This document shows positions 1 to 10,074 of a stretch of 64,000 bases of DNA, piece by piece. The stretch lies in the NCBI GenBank assembly GCA_024449915.1, contig JAMZAV010002011.1:1-64000 (forward strand), given 5' to 3'. The translations under genes were made by a program, and so were the position numbers. The notes under the pieces were generated by a model. That model was not told where the DNA came from and made no database searches. It saw nothing but the letters and a program-made list of their open reading frames with translations. Origin of the DNA: Sweltsa coloradensis. Lineage: Eukaryota > Arthropoda > Insecta > Plecoptera > Chloroperlidae. The first letter of the stretch is position 1. The number at the start of each line of letters is the position of its first letter.

Positions 1-192
1 ACCTACATGCTTTATCCGATTGTAATGATTTTTTCACAGAACCTCAATTTTATGAATTTATATTTTTGTGTAAAATTTGAGCGCAATCGAAACATAATTT
101 CTCATGAAAATCGCAATTTTACACTTTTTCGTTTAAAATAACATACGCCCATCCAACAACGCGCCTGAAAAAGCGTTTGCGAAGCTTCCTAG
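1..192 (+). mobile_element. Helentron-like element, family HEL-A, 3' portion (cut by window edge)
   Basis: The segment holds one ~160-bp HEL-A core unit (ACACCTACATGCTTTATCCG type) and the diagnostic 3' end: an inverted subterminal repeat reading CCCATCCAACAACGCG (one change from CTCATCCAACAACGCG), a hairpin AACGC...GCGTT, then GCTTCCTAG with host T following. The same 3' end recurs at 11668, 23730, 29156, 37486, 44713 and 56444. The 5' part lies outside the window. Element class is inferred from architecture; no protein is encoded. Confidence 0.7.
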
Positions 193-401
193 TGTTAAAT
201 AGCTCATAGCATGATTGTTATAAGGACATAAAGTTTCGATTAATTAGTTTTTGACAGCTGGAAAATATTTGCTGAATACAACGTAAGAAGGTAATCATTT
301 ACATCAATATGAAGAGAGGTGGATTTATGTGGTATGTAGTACGTCTATTGTGTGTATACATTCTTATAAATTGTTTTATACACTGATGTAAGACAGACGC
401 T

Positions 402-803
402 ATGAAGGATTTTAATACTAGGCGCCTAATGATGGGTCATCCAGTATTGGAGAGGATGCTTATTGTGAGTAATTGCAGGATAAGTTCTATGACTCTTTGT
501 GCTACGGGAAGTAAACACCTAAGCCTTGGTAGGCTTGCTAAGAACATAGTGCCAGCTAGGAGAGGCGTGGCCTCGTCCATCAGATTCGTCTTCACTGGAT
601 TGTTACTAGTAGCGCTCTGCGGTGACATTGAGCTCAACCCTGGACCTCTAACTCAAACTTCACAGGCACCACACGGTTTAAGATGTACTATGTGTAACAA
701 GGCTGGGCGTCGGAATCAGTTATTTATGGAATACAATACTTGCGGAAAACAGACACACCGTACATGTGAAAAAGTACCTTACGTCAAATATCGCAACACA
801 TAG
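402..803 (+). pseudogene. CR1-like LINE, N-terminal ORF part with 2A peptide and broken PHD-like finger
   Basis: This 133-codon frame has a hydrophobic run (residues ~62-73) followed by a 2A motif DIELNPGP at residues 75-82 (nt 624-647), with the predicted skip between Gly81 and Pro82. After it come Cys95-x2-Cys98, Cys114, His119-x2-Cys122, which resembles a PHD-type zinc finger with one Cys pair incomplete. 2A peptides at the N-terminus of CR1/L2-like LINE proteins are known from sea urchin, amphioxus and molluscs, where they separate an N-terminal product and can act as signal sequences. The frame stops at 801-803. The linker continues in other frames to the hAT insertion at 900, and the endonuclease follows at 1552. 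The start at 402 is the first ATG; an upstream start cannot be excluded. The gene is dead in this copy. Confidence 0.75.
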
Positions 804-891
804 GTACCAAATCGGTGCAGTGGACGTGTTGGGGGTGTTTTATGCCTACGCTGTGCGATTCGCTTTTCAACAATAACTTTAAGAAAGGGCT

Positions 892-1551
892 GGAAGAAGC
901 ATAGGCGCCGAGTTTTGACTTTTGGTGGGGGGGCTCAATGTGGGAACAGCTGGGGTCTGGGGCGAAGCCCCAGACGCCGGAGGCTTACACCGTAGGTGAA
1001 TTTTTTTTAGGGCCTACATTATTTTTGATGGCCTCAAACGAGATTTTAGGCGTGAAAAAACGATAAAAGAATTGCATTAATATGTCATATCAAACAAATA
1101 ACTACCCATAAAGATCGGGTAGTCATGCAACTAATTATACTCTCTCATGTGAAATCCTATGACTATAGATTGCACTGCTCTATTGACAGTTTTTCTCCGA
1201 AAATGTTGCGTTAGAAAACTAATTTTCGCCACAGGGGGCCAAGCGAGACGGACTGCCAAAGAACCATAACACACTAGCCACACGTCAGTCAGCAACCCTA
1301 CCAAAGAAAGAATGCTCTCATAGAAAATACGTGAAGTGGAAAAAATACATAATTTGTCGATATGCATTGACTCGAACTCGAAGGGCCATTTAGTAAAAAA
1401 TCTGGTAACTACTGTTAGCAATTGAACCCTTGGGATTTTTCACTTATACACTTTAGAGCTTGCTTTGCAGGGGGGCTGAGCCCCCCCTGGATCACAGCTG
1501 GGGGGGCTTGAGCCCCGTCGCCCCCCCGTACTCGGCGCCTATGGGAAGAAG
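892..1551. repeat. 8-bp target-site duplication pair GGAAGAAG
   Basis: GGAAGAAG at 892-899 and 1544-1551 directly flanks the inverted-repeat element 900-1543. An 8-bp duplication is the hallmark of hAT-superfamily transposition. Confidence 0.85.
900..1543. mobile_element. hAT-like MITE inserted in the CR1-like LINE
   Basis: A 644-bp element with perfect 13-bp terminal inverted repeats (CATAGGCGCCGAG at 900-912, CTCGGCGCCTATG at 1531-1543) and an 8-bp target-site duplication. The CA...TG ends and the 8-bp duplication fit the hAT superfamily. Subterminal GC-rich palindromes are present, e.g. 955-975 pairing CTGGGGC with GCCCCAG, and GGGGGGCT/AGCCCC runs near both ends. There is no transposase; the only long frame (1131-1421, minus) has no recognisable features. 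It is therefore non-autonomous. Confidence 0.85.
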
Positions 1552-2859
1552 ATGTGCAAACAAATGCTCAGATTAAAAAAAGGAACATCACATTTTCTCT
1601 CGTTCAACGCAAGAAGCATGGTCAATAAAAAGCGGTACGCGGACATACAAGCATGGATTGAGGCAAAAGATCCATCAGTAATTTGCTGCTGTGAAACGTG
1701 GTTAGATAGCTCAATTGGGGACAAGGAAGCTTTGCCGGATGACTACATTGTATTTAGAAAAGACAGAGGTGGTACAGGAAAAGGTAAGCAGAGAGGAGGA
1801 GGTGTCTTAATCGCGACAAAGCCTGAGTTGCAACCAACTCATGTAATTGATCTGGATACGGAATCGGAAGTAGTGTGGGTAGAGTTTTCAAGTGGGAGTA
1901 AGTAATACCTCGTTGGGTCCGCCTACAGACCACCCAATGCTTCCGCGGCTACAAATAGTGAACTAATAAAATCAATAAACAAAGTGCAGGACATTCAACA
2001 CAAGTATGATGCGATAATGCTGTGTGGGGACTTTAACATTGAAATTGATTGGAGCCATAATGACTGCAGCATTCCACTGGACCCTCTAGCCAATGACTTC
2101 CTTACTTCGTTCTACAGTGCGTTGCCACATCAAATGGTTAAAGAAGCCATCCGTGTCACTTCTACTTCACGGTCGATTCTTGATCTTGTTCTTACTAACC
2201 ATCCTGATAACTTTGTGGACTTGGAGGTTGTTACTGGTGTCAGCGATCATAAGGCTGTATTGTTTGGTCTTCATTGTCTAATGCCCAAAGTTAAAATAGT
2301 TCAGAAAATTACTTATAACTATGGCAGGGCCGATTGGACGGAACTAGAAAAGCAACTGGAGGAAAAACTACCCTTATTTTGTGAAGAAGAGGATGAAGGT
2401 ATCAACAACGCTTGGGGTAGGTGGAAATCGGTGTTCTGGCAATGTGTGGATGCTTCAATTCCTAAATGCAATTTGAAAGGAAAACGCATGGCTCCATGGA
2501 CAAACAAATTAATAATAAAGAAAATACACAAAAGAGACCATCTTTACAGACACTGGAAATCACATCAAACTGATGAAAACTGGGAAAGGTATAGAATTCA
2601 GAGGAATTGCACAAAATCTGTTGTAAGGGAAGCACATGCACATTATATTTGGAAATTACGAGGAGGTAACGGAAAACAGTTGTGGAAGTATATTCATGGA
2701 AAAATAGGTAGTTCAGCCCCTCATCATTACCTCATTAATGGTGTGACAGAAACTGATTCGAGAAAAATAGCTCAAGAGTTTGCAAACACATTTTCTACCA
2801 ATTTTTCTGCAGGCACCTCTGATCATAGCAGTGTTGTAAAAGTTACTTTTGTAAAGTAA
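1552..2859 (+). pseudogene. CR1-like LINE endonuclease and linker (RT missing)
   Basis: One reading frame with a single in-frame stop (TAA, 1903-1905) carries a complete apurinic-type endonuclease domain: FNARS near residue 18, catalytic Glu in CETW (residue 48), an SAYRPPN strand just after the stop, GDFN near 2026 and SDH at 2242-2250. These are the conserved motifs of the LINE endonuclease that nicks target DNA. After the domain comes a basic linker with a WKYIHGKIG-like segment and FANTFSTNF, which normally precedes the reverse transcriptase. The RT itself is absent: homology ends near 2790 where GTTACT-rich repeat sequence begins. With the 402-803 frame it forms one element, split by the MITE. 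Confidence 0.8.
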
Positions 2860-3035
2860 TTCAGTTAGAGTTACAGTTACCTGCTTTCAAATACAGTCAT
2901 GAAGTAACTGAGTTACTTTTTAAGTTACTTTCTTAAAAATGCATTTCTAACAGCGTGACGATCATGAAATAATTTTTTTAATAAAAATAATTACACAAAC
3001 TGTTGTTTTGTACAATTAATTATATATTTTATTAC

Positions 3036-3082
<47 letters not shown>

Positions 3083-3718
3083 ATTGTATTTAGTCTTCCC
3101 ACTCAGCGATGTACAAGGCTTATAGCCTAGCATCCTTCATTACTACTACTCATTTTGGAACAAAACAAGTAATATTTTTTTAAGTTATTAATAAAATGGT
3201 GTATGTAAATGGTGTGAAAGAAACTGATTCGAGAAAAATAGCTCAAGAGTTTGCAAATAAATTTTCTACCAATTTTTCTGCAGGCACCTCTGATAATAGC
3301 AGTGTTGTAAAAGTTACTTTTGTAAAGTAGTTCAGTGAGAGTTACAGTTACCTGCTTTAAAAATTAATTCAGTTACAGTTACTTTATTGCCAAAGTAATT
3401 GAGATACAGTTACAGTTACTTCATGAAGTAACTGAGTTCTTTTTAAGTTACTGAGTTACTTTTTAAGTTACTTTCTTAAAAATGCATTTCTAACAGCGTG
3501 ACGAACAGGAAATATTTATTTTACTAAAAAAAATTACACAAACTGTTGTTTTGTACAATTCATTATATATTTTATTACTAAATAAATAAATAAATAAATA
3601 AATTGTATTTAGAGTCTACTCACTCAGCAATGAACAAGGCTTATAGCCTAGCATCTTTCATTACTACTACTCATTATGGAACAAAACAAGTACATTTTTT
3701 TTAGTTATTAATAAAATA
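2737..3718. repeat. Tandem duplication, ~471-bp period, two copies
   Basis: Copy 1 (2737-3207) and copy 2 (3208-3718) both start AATGGTGTGA, run through the end of the LINE linker, a GTTACTT-rich block, an (AAAT)n tract (3037-3084; 3580-3603) and TGTATTTAG...CACTCAGC, and end in AGTTATTAATAAAAT. Copy 2 has an extra GTTACT stretch and a shorter AAAT tract. The AAAT plus TGTATTTAG part matches the 3' end of SINE-II on the minus strand (compare 59281-59330). The duplication runs straight into the TAA tract. Confidence 0.8.
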
Positions 3719-3894
<176 letters not shown>

Positions 3895-4640
3895 AACAAG
3901 TGTCGTTTGTGTAAGCTTTATGAAGAAAGCGTGGAGCACATTATTTCTGGATGTCCGGTCTTAGCAAAAACGGAATACATGATCGACATGATAAAGTTGG
4001 GGCATATTTGCATTGGAACATTTGTAGAAGTTACAACATCGAAACTTCTGACAAATGGTACATGCATAAACCAGAACAAGTAGTTGACAATGATAATGTG
4101 ACCATATTGTGGAATGAGCAAATAATCACTGATAAAAAGGTTCGTCACAACAAACCAGACATTGTTGTTAAAAACAAAGAGACTCAAAAATGTTTGATCA
4201 TCGACGTAGCTATTCCATCAGACTTGCACCAGCAAAGGAAGCAGAAAAACGCACAAGATATCGAGACCTACAAATAGAAATTCAACGAATGTGGAATGTC
4301 TGTTGTAAGGTTGTTTCCATTATTATTGGAGCTTGTGGGACAATTGGAAGAAGTTTTGAAGAGAACCTCCAACATATCTCTGGCAATCACTGGACTCCAG
4401 AGCTTCAAAAGGCAGCATTATTAGGAGCCGCCCACATACTACGCAAAGTTTTAGTGTGAAAAATTGTTTCTGTTATTTCTTGTATGTATTGTATTTTGTT
4501 AATGCCATGTATATTTAATTTTTATGTAAAAGGGGTTTCACCTTAGAGGTGTGGTTCATCTCTGGTGAAAGTTCTTAAATACCCATTATGTAACGTTCAT
4601 ATTGGTGAATAAAAGAGATAATAATAATAATGATAATCAC
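3895..4640 (+). pseudogene. R4/Dong-like retrotransposon, 3' end (family RD-A): zinc knuckle and PD-(D/E)XK endonuclease remnant
   Basis: The fragment begins right at the TAA tract with a CCHC knuckle (CRLCK...HIISGC), then WYMHKPEQVV, then NKPDIVVKNKE...LIIDVAIPSD, the PD...D core of the restriction-like endonuclease carried C-terminally by R2/R4-type elements, and ends with the family's C-terminal block (IQRMWN...LQKAALLGAAHILRKVLV, stop near 4457). At least two frameshifts separate these pieces (near 4030 and near 4230), so it is a pseudogene. A ~160-bp 3' UTR follows and ends in GAATAAAAGAGATAATAATAA. A second, longer copy is at 26431-28320 on the minus strand. Confidence 0.8.
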
Positions 4641-5179
4641 AATCGGTAGTTGGCAAGTACAATGCTTTTTATTAAATTTGCTATGGTTAATCGTCTTGTT
4701 ACGAAAATTGCATGAATATTTAGCTGTAAAAATGTGTAATGGTTAAGCGCATGTTTTATTCCAGTTTGTACAAATCAACACGCCTTAATATAATTACGTG
4801 TTTTGATTATTATCTAAAATTTGGATTTTCTCCGGTCCCTGTTACCCGATTTTTGTTTTGAAAGCAAAAGTGATTGCGTCTGAGGTACATCTTAGTGTGG
4901 TTCAAGTTTCATAGTTCTAAGATGTACCGTTTTCTTTATAGGCTCTTATTCCTCTCCCCAAGAATTAGCTAGCTAGACGGAAGGTTTTCAACGATGTCCA
5001 GGCACTTTTTTTAAAACACAGAACAGGTTATCGGATCGGGCTGATTTTTTTTTTTTGGTAGGTCATGGACCACATATCAGGTCATAACCGAGTTTCAAGA
5101 TTGTAAATTTTTCGGGGCGGTGTGAGTAAATAGCTGAAAACCCCCCAACTCGGGTAGGAGTATACAGGGTCGAGTTAGT
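4641..5179. other. No gene seen; one perfect 12-bp inverted repeat
   Basis: No coding similarity or known element end. The only structure is GGTACATCTTAG at 4884-4895 paired perfectly with CTAAGATGTACC at 4917-4928 around a 21-base loop, perhaps the remains of a small foldback element. Confidence 0.5.
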
Positions 5180-5490
5180 CATCGCCTAACAGTCGCGAGC
5201 GTTTGGCTGCGGGCGAACGACCGTCGCCCTAAAAATAAGTAAATAGAAGAAGTAAAGTTTGAAAGTAGTCCACGCTCAAGGTTCCTCCAAATTTTGCTTG
5301 GAGATAGAGTAAACCTTGCAATCTTTACACGTATTTCGTGCTGACTATGTTTTCCATAGTATTGAATGGATTTCAAAACATGATTTATAATTTTTTAAGT
5401 ACAATCCAGAAATAACAACATCTTTCCCGACCTGGGGTTTGAACCCAGGTCTCCCACATTCCAGGTATAATGACACTTTTGCCAACTAGA
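5180..5490 (-). mobile_element. tRNA-derived SINE, family SINE-III
   Basis: On the minus strand a tRNA-like head (5435-5490) contains a B-box GGGTTCAAACCCC and an A-box-like TCTAGTTGGCAAAAGTG. The body includes CAATACTATGGAAAACA, AGATTGCAAGGTTTAC and GGAACCTTGAGCGTG, and matches 50888-51150 on the plus strand. In both places the SINE head abuts a CTAG-ended MITE (here 5491-5762). Confidence 0.65.
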
Positions 5491-5762
5491 CTAGTTAAAC
5501 GCCAAAGTCGTTGTTAGAAGAGTGAGCGAGTCATGTGTTGAGTACGCGGGAACATTTGCATTCAAGTTGATTGACATAAGGTATAAATGATAGGATTTTG
5601 AGTTAATTTGGCATAAAGGCGCGTCACCTGTAAGGTCATTTTTTTGTCAAAAAGACCCATGCTGGATCCAGCCTTAAGTAGGGTATAAGAAAAGGAAATG
5701 TTACCGGGTACTCAACACATAGTTCACACACTCGTCTAACACCGACTTTGGCGTTTCCCTAG
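5491..5762. mobile_element. CTAG-ended MITE, family HEL-D (symmetrical form)
   Basis: Long imperfect terminal inverted repeats of about 55 bp run from CTAG, through AACGCCAAAGTCGTTGTTAG, AGTGAGCGAGTC and TGTTGAGTAC, to the mirror image ending GACTTTGGCGTTTCCCTAG at 5762. Total length is 272 bp, with no coding capacity. A close relative is 50597-50887. Both termini look like the 3' end of the asymmetric HEL-D elements (37824-38141), so it may be an end-duplicated derivative; a classical TIR MITE is the alternative. Confidence 0.65.
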
Positions 5763-6734
5763 TAAATATTTTAGAATAAATTTGAAGTTGTCACCAGTGC
5801 ACCTTAAGTTCGGGCGGTAACGGCAATATGCATGTTAGTAGTAAAATAGAGATTGTTCAATGAACCCAATAAACTACCACGTTCAGATTATTAGATCTTC
5901 GAGGACTGTAACATCAGAATATTGGATAAAGCAATGGTTCAAGTCAAATAGACGCCGTTAGAAATTGACACAATGGTTTGCAATGTAATCAACATGGCGA
6001 TAACACGGAGGTAATATTATTTACCCTTACAATTTAAAGGAAATTGCAAATATCCTCAGTGGAGCGACACAGTTCGATGACGTATGCGAGATGTGTGCTT
6101 AAAAGATTAATAGAGCCAAGCTAACGTAGAGTAGACAGTTTGGACGCTTATTAGTGAAATGTTTACTTAAGACGAGCAGATATCGACTTATCCTATAGTC
6201 AAGGGTTGTGAGCAGTGAGAAGTGGGAGGGATTAATATCACTGTCTCTTATCATCTGAACACTCAAATATGATGATCTTTGTTGCTTTAGCCTCATATTA
6301 ATGCACTAAGGCTAATCGAGACGATGAGTGGTGAAAGATGACGATGAAAGACGAGTACAGAAAACCATTGCATTAAACGGGTTCGAGGCCACGTCCTCAT
6401 AGTCATACGTTTCGAACCAGTGCCCTACCACCACAGACGGTTGAATGCAGAGAGCCTTCATTCCAGAACTTGAATATAACAACACGACATCTAAAAAAAG
6501 AATAATAAACAACTTTTTGAGATCTCGTTTCATAGTATTGTCAATATTTAACGTGGGAAATTTAAATCTGGCTTCCCGCGAAACGACAATGCTGTGAAAG
6601 AAGTGTGATGTCATCGTTAGTAGAGCGCAGTTTGGCGCAGACTCAAAAGAAGCTAGCAGACTTTTCTCTGGGCATATCTCTTATTGTTGCATCAGTATAT
6701 CTACAGTTTTCATAAGATTTGTTTGTTTCATTTT
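5763..6734. other. No gene or recognised repeat
   Basis: Only short frames with no family resemblance. AT-rich intergenic sequence between two repeats. Confidence 0.5.
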
Positions 6735-7325
6735 AGGATGAGCGTAGCGAGCGAAGCGAGCGAAGCGAAGATTTCATTTCACTACACTGAAGAAAAAAAT
6801 CCGGAATGTTTTTTTTTTTCTTTTTTTTTGTATTTTTGTGTCTGATAACACGTTTCCGGCTAAACCGATACTCCAATTGCGATGAAATTTCATGGAGGCC
6901 TTCGAAATCTCTGAACTAAGAACTGCCAAGTTCTTGAGCGCAATCGAAAAATTATTTCTCATGAAAATCGCAATTTTACGATTTTTTTAATTTCTTCGGC
7001 TTATAACACCTACATGCTTTATCCGATTATAATGATTTTTTCACAGAACCTTAATTTTATGAATTAATATATTCGTGTAAAATTTGTGCGCAATCGAATA
7101 ATTATTTCTTATGAAAATTTCAAAATTACGATTTTTTTTTTAAAATTACAATTAATTAAAAAAAATTAAGTTAATTTTTCATTTAATTTAATTTAATTTA
7201 AAAAAAAAATTTCATCAAAGTTCTGATTTTTTCACAGAACAACAGAAAATCCGCATAACACATGGCAGCTCAATGCACCAATTACGCTCATCCAACAACG
7301 CGGCGGGACTTAAGCGTTTTCCAAG
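6735..7325 (+). mobile_element. Helentron-like element HEL-A, left arm of an inverted pair
   Basis: The 5' end GGATGAGCGTAGCGAGCG leads into AGCGAAGCG iterations, the block TTTCACTACACTG, a T-rich stretch and CCGATACTCCAATTGCGATG. The 3' end has GCTCATCCAACAACGCGGCG, a hairpin with GCGTT, and CCAAG, a decayed CCTAG. One ~160-bp core unit is present, plus a palindromic TTTAATTTAATTTAA run. The copy at 7602-8194 is its near-perfect reverse complement. Confidence 0.75.
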
Positions 7326-7601
7326 TAGGCCTACTAGGTTACTGGATTGTTCGTACTATATCAGTACGCCAGAAGAGCCAGAAGACTCAAGTAAAGACTG
7401 GATTGAACAGGAAAGCTACATCTATGCTACTATGCTATTCAATTTTCAGTACATTCAGATACGCTTTTATGCGGATTTTTACAAAATTTCAGGTTTGAGA
7501 TACGTTGCGTATATTTGGAGATTTTTTTTAGAAAACACATTATTTAAATCAACTTCTAAATGGCATACTTAAATAGATCTAAAAGAGCCTTGTGTAAAGT
7601 A
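7326..7601. other. Spacer between inverted HEL-A arms
   Basis: 276 bp with no gene signal, flanked by two 3' ends of HEL-A facing each other. It is probably host DNA caught between two insertions, or the loop of one foldback insertion. Confidence 0.5.
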
Positions 7602-8194
7602 CTAGGAAAACGCTTAAGTCCCGTCGCGTTGTTGGATGAGCGTAATTGGTGCATTGAGCTGCCATGTGTTATGCGGATTTTCTGTTGTTCGGTGAAAAAA
7701 TCAGAACTTTGTTGAAGATTTTTTTTAAATTTAAATTAAATTAAATTAAAAATTAACTTAATTTTTTTTAATTAATCGTAATTTAAACAAAGGAAAAATC
7801 GTAATATTGAAATTTTCATAAGAAATTATTATTCGATTGCTCACAAATTTAACACGAATATATGAATTCATCAAATTAAGGTTCTGTGAAAAAATCATTA
7901 TAATCGGATAAAGCATGTAGGTGTTATAAGCCGAAGAAATTTTTAAAAAATCGAAAAAAATCGTAAAATTGCGATTTTCATGAGAAATAATTTTTCGATT
8001 GCGCTCAAAAACATGGCAGTTCTTAGTTCAGAGATTTCGAAGGCCTCCATAAAATTTCATCGCAATCGGAGTATCGGTTTTAGCCGGAATCGTGTTAACA
8101 GAAAGACAAAATACAGAAAGAAAAAAAACATTCCGGATTTTTTTCTCCAGTGTAGTGAAATGGAATCTTCGCTTCGCTCGCTACGCTCATCCAA
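7602..8194 (-). mobile_element. Helentron-like element HEL-A, right arm of an inverted pair
   Basis: Minus orientation: the 3' end is CTAG at 7602-7605 followed inward by GAAAACGCTTAAGTCCCGTC; the 5' end is TACGCTCATCCAA at ~8182-8194. It is nearly identical to the 6735-7325 arm, including the distinctive TTAATTAAAAAAAATTAAG region. Confidence 0.8.
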
Positions 8195-8756
8195 TAACGC
8201 ACAATCTCTAACCGTTCATCAGCCAGATCTTTTTGCTAGAGTATGTGTTAATACTTATAACATCGGCAAGATAGGGCTACGAGTAGCGGGAAGCACCTTC
8301 TAATACAGAGAAATTTCCTAATAACTAAAATATATGTAACAAACTAGGGCTTGAATCAGAAACATATTCATGGAAAGATGATTCGATTAGAGATTTATTT
8401 ACATCCGTGCCAGGTGCTAGTTTGACTCAAGAGTTATTTTATTTCATTCCTGCGAGGAAATTAATAAACTTTTAACGTATCGTGTAATCAAGTTCGTAGA
8501 TTCCTTGATTAGTGAATGTGGAAGAAAGTTGTATAATTTTATCGCTGTGTGTGTAAAGGAGCGTTGGAACATGGATGTAGAGTGTGAGTAGCCTACAACG
8601 TTAGTTTGTAAGCATCTCGGGTGTTTGCTGTAAAATTACTAGATTCTCATTAGGAGTTTATCACATCAATATGGCGGGGACATATTTATCATTAGGAGTA
8701 CGTCAGAACGGCGAAGGGCGTTTTCTTTGGTTTTCGGAACATGTTCCTTCGGCTTG
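8195..8756. other. No gene or recognised repeat
   Basis: No coding resemblance, tRNA or repeat end seen. Confidence 0.45.
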
Positions 8757-8820
8757 CTGTGCGTGATATTTACCGTAAAGATAGTTAAAACATTAAACCA
8801 TGAATCACGACAAAACATAT
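8757..8820 (+). mobile_element. Penelope-like element terminal fragment
   Basis: GCGTGATATTTACCGTAAAG followed by TTAAAACATTAAACCATGAATCACGAC matches the extreme 3' end of the Penelope-like copies (near 31486-31535). The CGTGAT...ATCACG arms are inverted repeats. It is a solo terminus. Confidence 0.55.
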
Positions 8821-9016
8821 GTATGATACACACATAGTAAATTCTTTCGATTTTCCGAGTTATAATAAGTTTAATTACCAACCGGGCAGAAATCCCTCCC
8901 ATTATCAAGGTAACGACATACAAATAACGACATACAAATTAAAAACATTAAGTAAACAAACAAAACAATAACAAATAATATTTAAGACAAAACAAGGCAG
9001 TTAGTTAGTTAGTTGT

Positions 9017-9231
9017 GTTTTTGTGACATTAATTTTCAACTGTTTTTCTAGAGGCTGATTGAAAGAAAAAATAATTTAATATCTTTCCTGCGAATTTTTT
9101 CGTTTGTCGGTATTTTGAACCGATGTGTACCGCAAAACGAAAAAAATCGTAGGCAAGGCAATTCTTTAAAAAAATCTTTTTTCTCTCAGTCAGCTTCTAG
9201 AAAAACAGTTGAAAATTAATGTCACAAAAAC
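9017..9231. mobile_element. Foldback MITE, ~215 bp
   Basis: Terminal inverted repeats of ~44 bp (GTTTTTGTGACATTAATTTT at the left, its complement at 9212-9231) with a second inner inverted pair (GCGAATTTTTTCGTTT with AAAACGAAAAAAATCG). Nearly the whole element can fold into one hairpin. No target duplication is clear, so the superfamily is open. Confidence 0.7.
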
Positions 9232-9896
9232 GGAACAACCTACGTTGAATGGTGTGCTTGGGCGAATTGAAGCTGGAAATTATTTTGTAGTGGCCATATT
9301 AGCTGTGTGTATGTGACCGATCAGAAAAAAATGAGCCCCTGGTTTCCCATTCCCAAGCCATTCACTATATTTTGACTTGGAAGCATATTTTGGGCATCAG
9401 ATATCGTCTTTTCCTTCCCCCCCCCCGGTAAGATCGTGTCGCCGACAGCTCGTAGACTACGAGGAAGGAGACAATAATGGGGTTTCACTGTGCGTTGATG
9501 ACAGCAAAGTATAATGAGTGATCGATCAAACAAGCCCAACTTTCTAATCGAGCATTGGAGATAAATTGCTTTTACGGTGCAAACGTCAACAACAAAACTT
9601 CCGGAAATTGTTTTAGTTGTGTGGTTTTTGTACGCTATCGTCAAGATTTACCTGAGTTGAGCATCTCAACGTCTTGAAATCCGTCAGTTAGCTAGACAGA
9701 GACGGCCAGAAAAGAAGTGATTTAAATTTTATTTCTAGACCACGATAAAAGTAACAATTTTTTGTTTGTAAAAACACATTTTCAGCACTGGTGATTGCGG
9801 TGTATTTTTCCACGTCCCGCTATCTTGTAACAGACCGCGTACCCAGTGGAAAACGGTCGTAAACGATGCTTTACAATTTGAATAATACCTATTATA
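9232..9896. other. No gene or recognised repeat
   Basis: No feature supported. A C10 run lies near 9418-9427. Confidence 0.4.
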
Positions 9897-10074
9897 TTAT
9901 CTGACTGTTTGTAGGCGTACATGGTCACTCTTAGATGTCTGGCCAAGGACCCTGGCAGCTCTATAGCTACGCCACCGCGCTTGAGTTATCTGACTGTTTG
10001 TAGGCGTACATGGTCACTCTTAGATGTCTGGCCAAGGACCCTGGCAGCTCTATAGCTACGCCACCGCGCTTGAG
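9897..10074. repeat. Exact 89-bp tandem duplication
   Basis: 9897-9985 and 9986-10074 are identical base for base (TTATCTGACTG ... CCGCGCTTGAG). Perfect identity implies a recent event or an assembly artefact. Confidence 0.95.

Noticed and set aside
900..1543. A gene in the 96-codon minus-strand frame 1131-1421
   Set aside because: It lies wholly inside a non-autonomous MITE and has no transposase or other motif.
3895..4640. Bacterial-type endonuclease gene for the PD...D motif
   Set aside because: The CCHC knuckle, the C-terminal block and the sister copies with adjacent RT place it in an R4/Dong-type retrotransposon.
6735..7325. Canonical Helitron assignment for the HEL families
   Set aside because: The 5' end is not TC and the inverted-repeat arrangement is present, so a Helentron/Helitron2-type plan fits better.
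7980..8303. Recurrent frame MRNNFSIALKN...KFHRNRSIG seen in many HEL-A copies (7980, 10991, 29113, 49582)
   Set aside because: The nucleotide repeat itself is conserved; the frame has no consistent start or stop among copies, and the T-rich region breaks it. It reads as a by-product of repeat conservation, not a gene.
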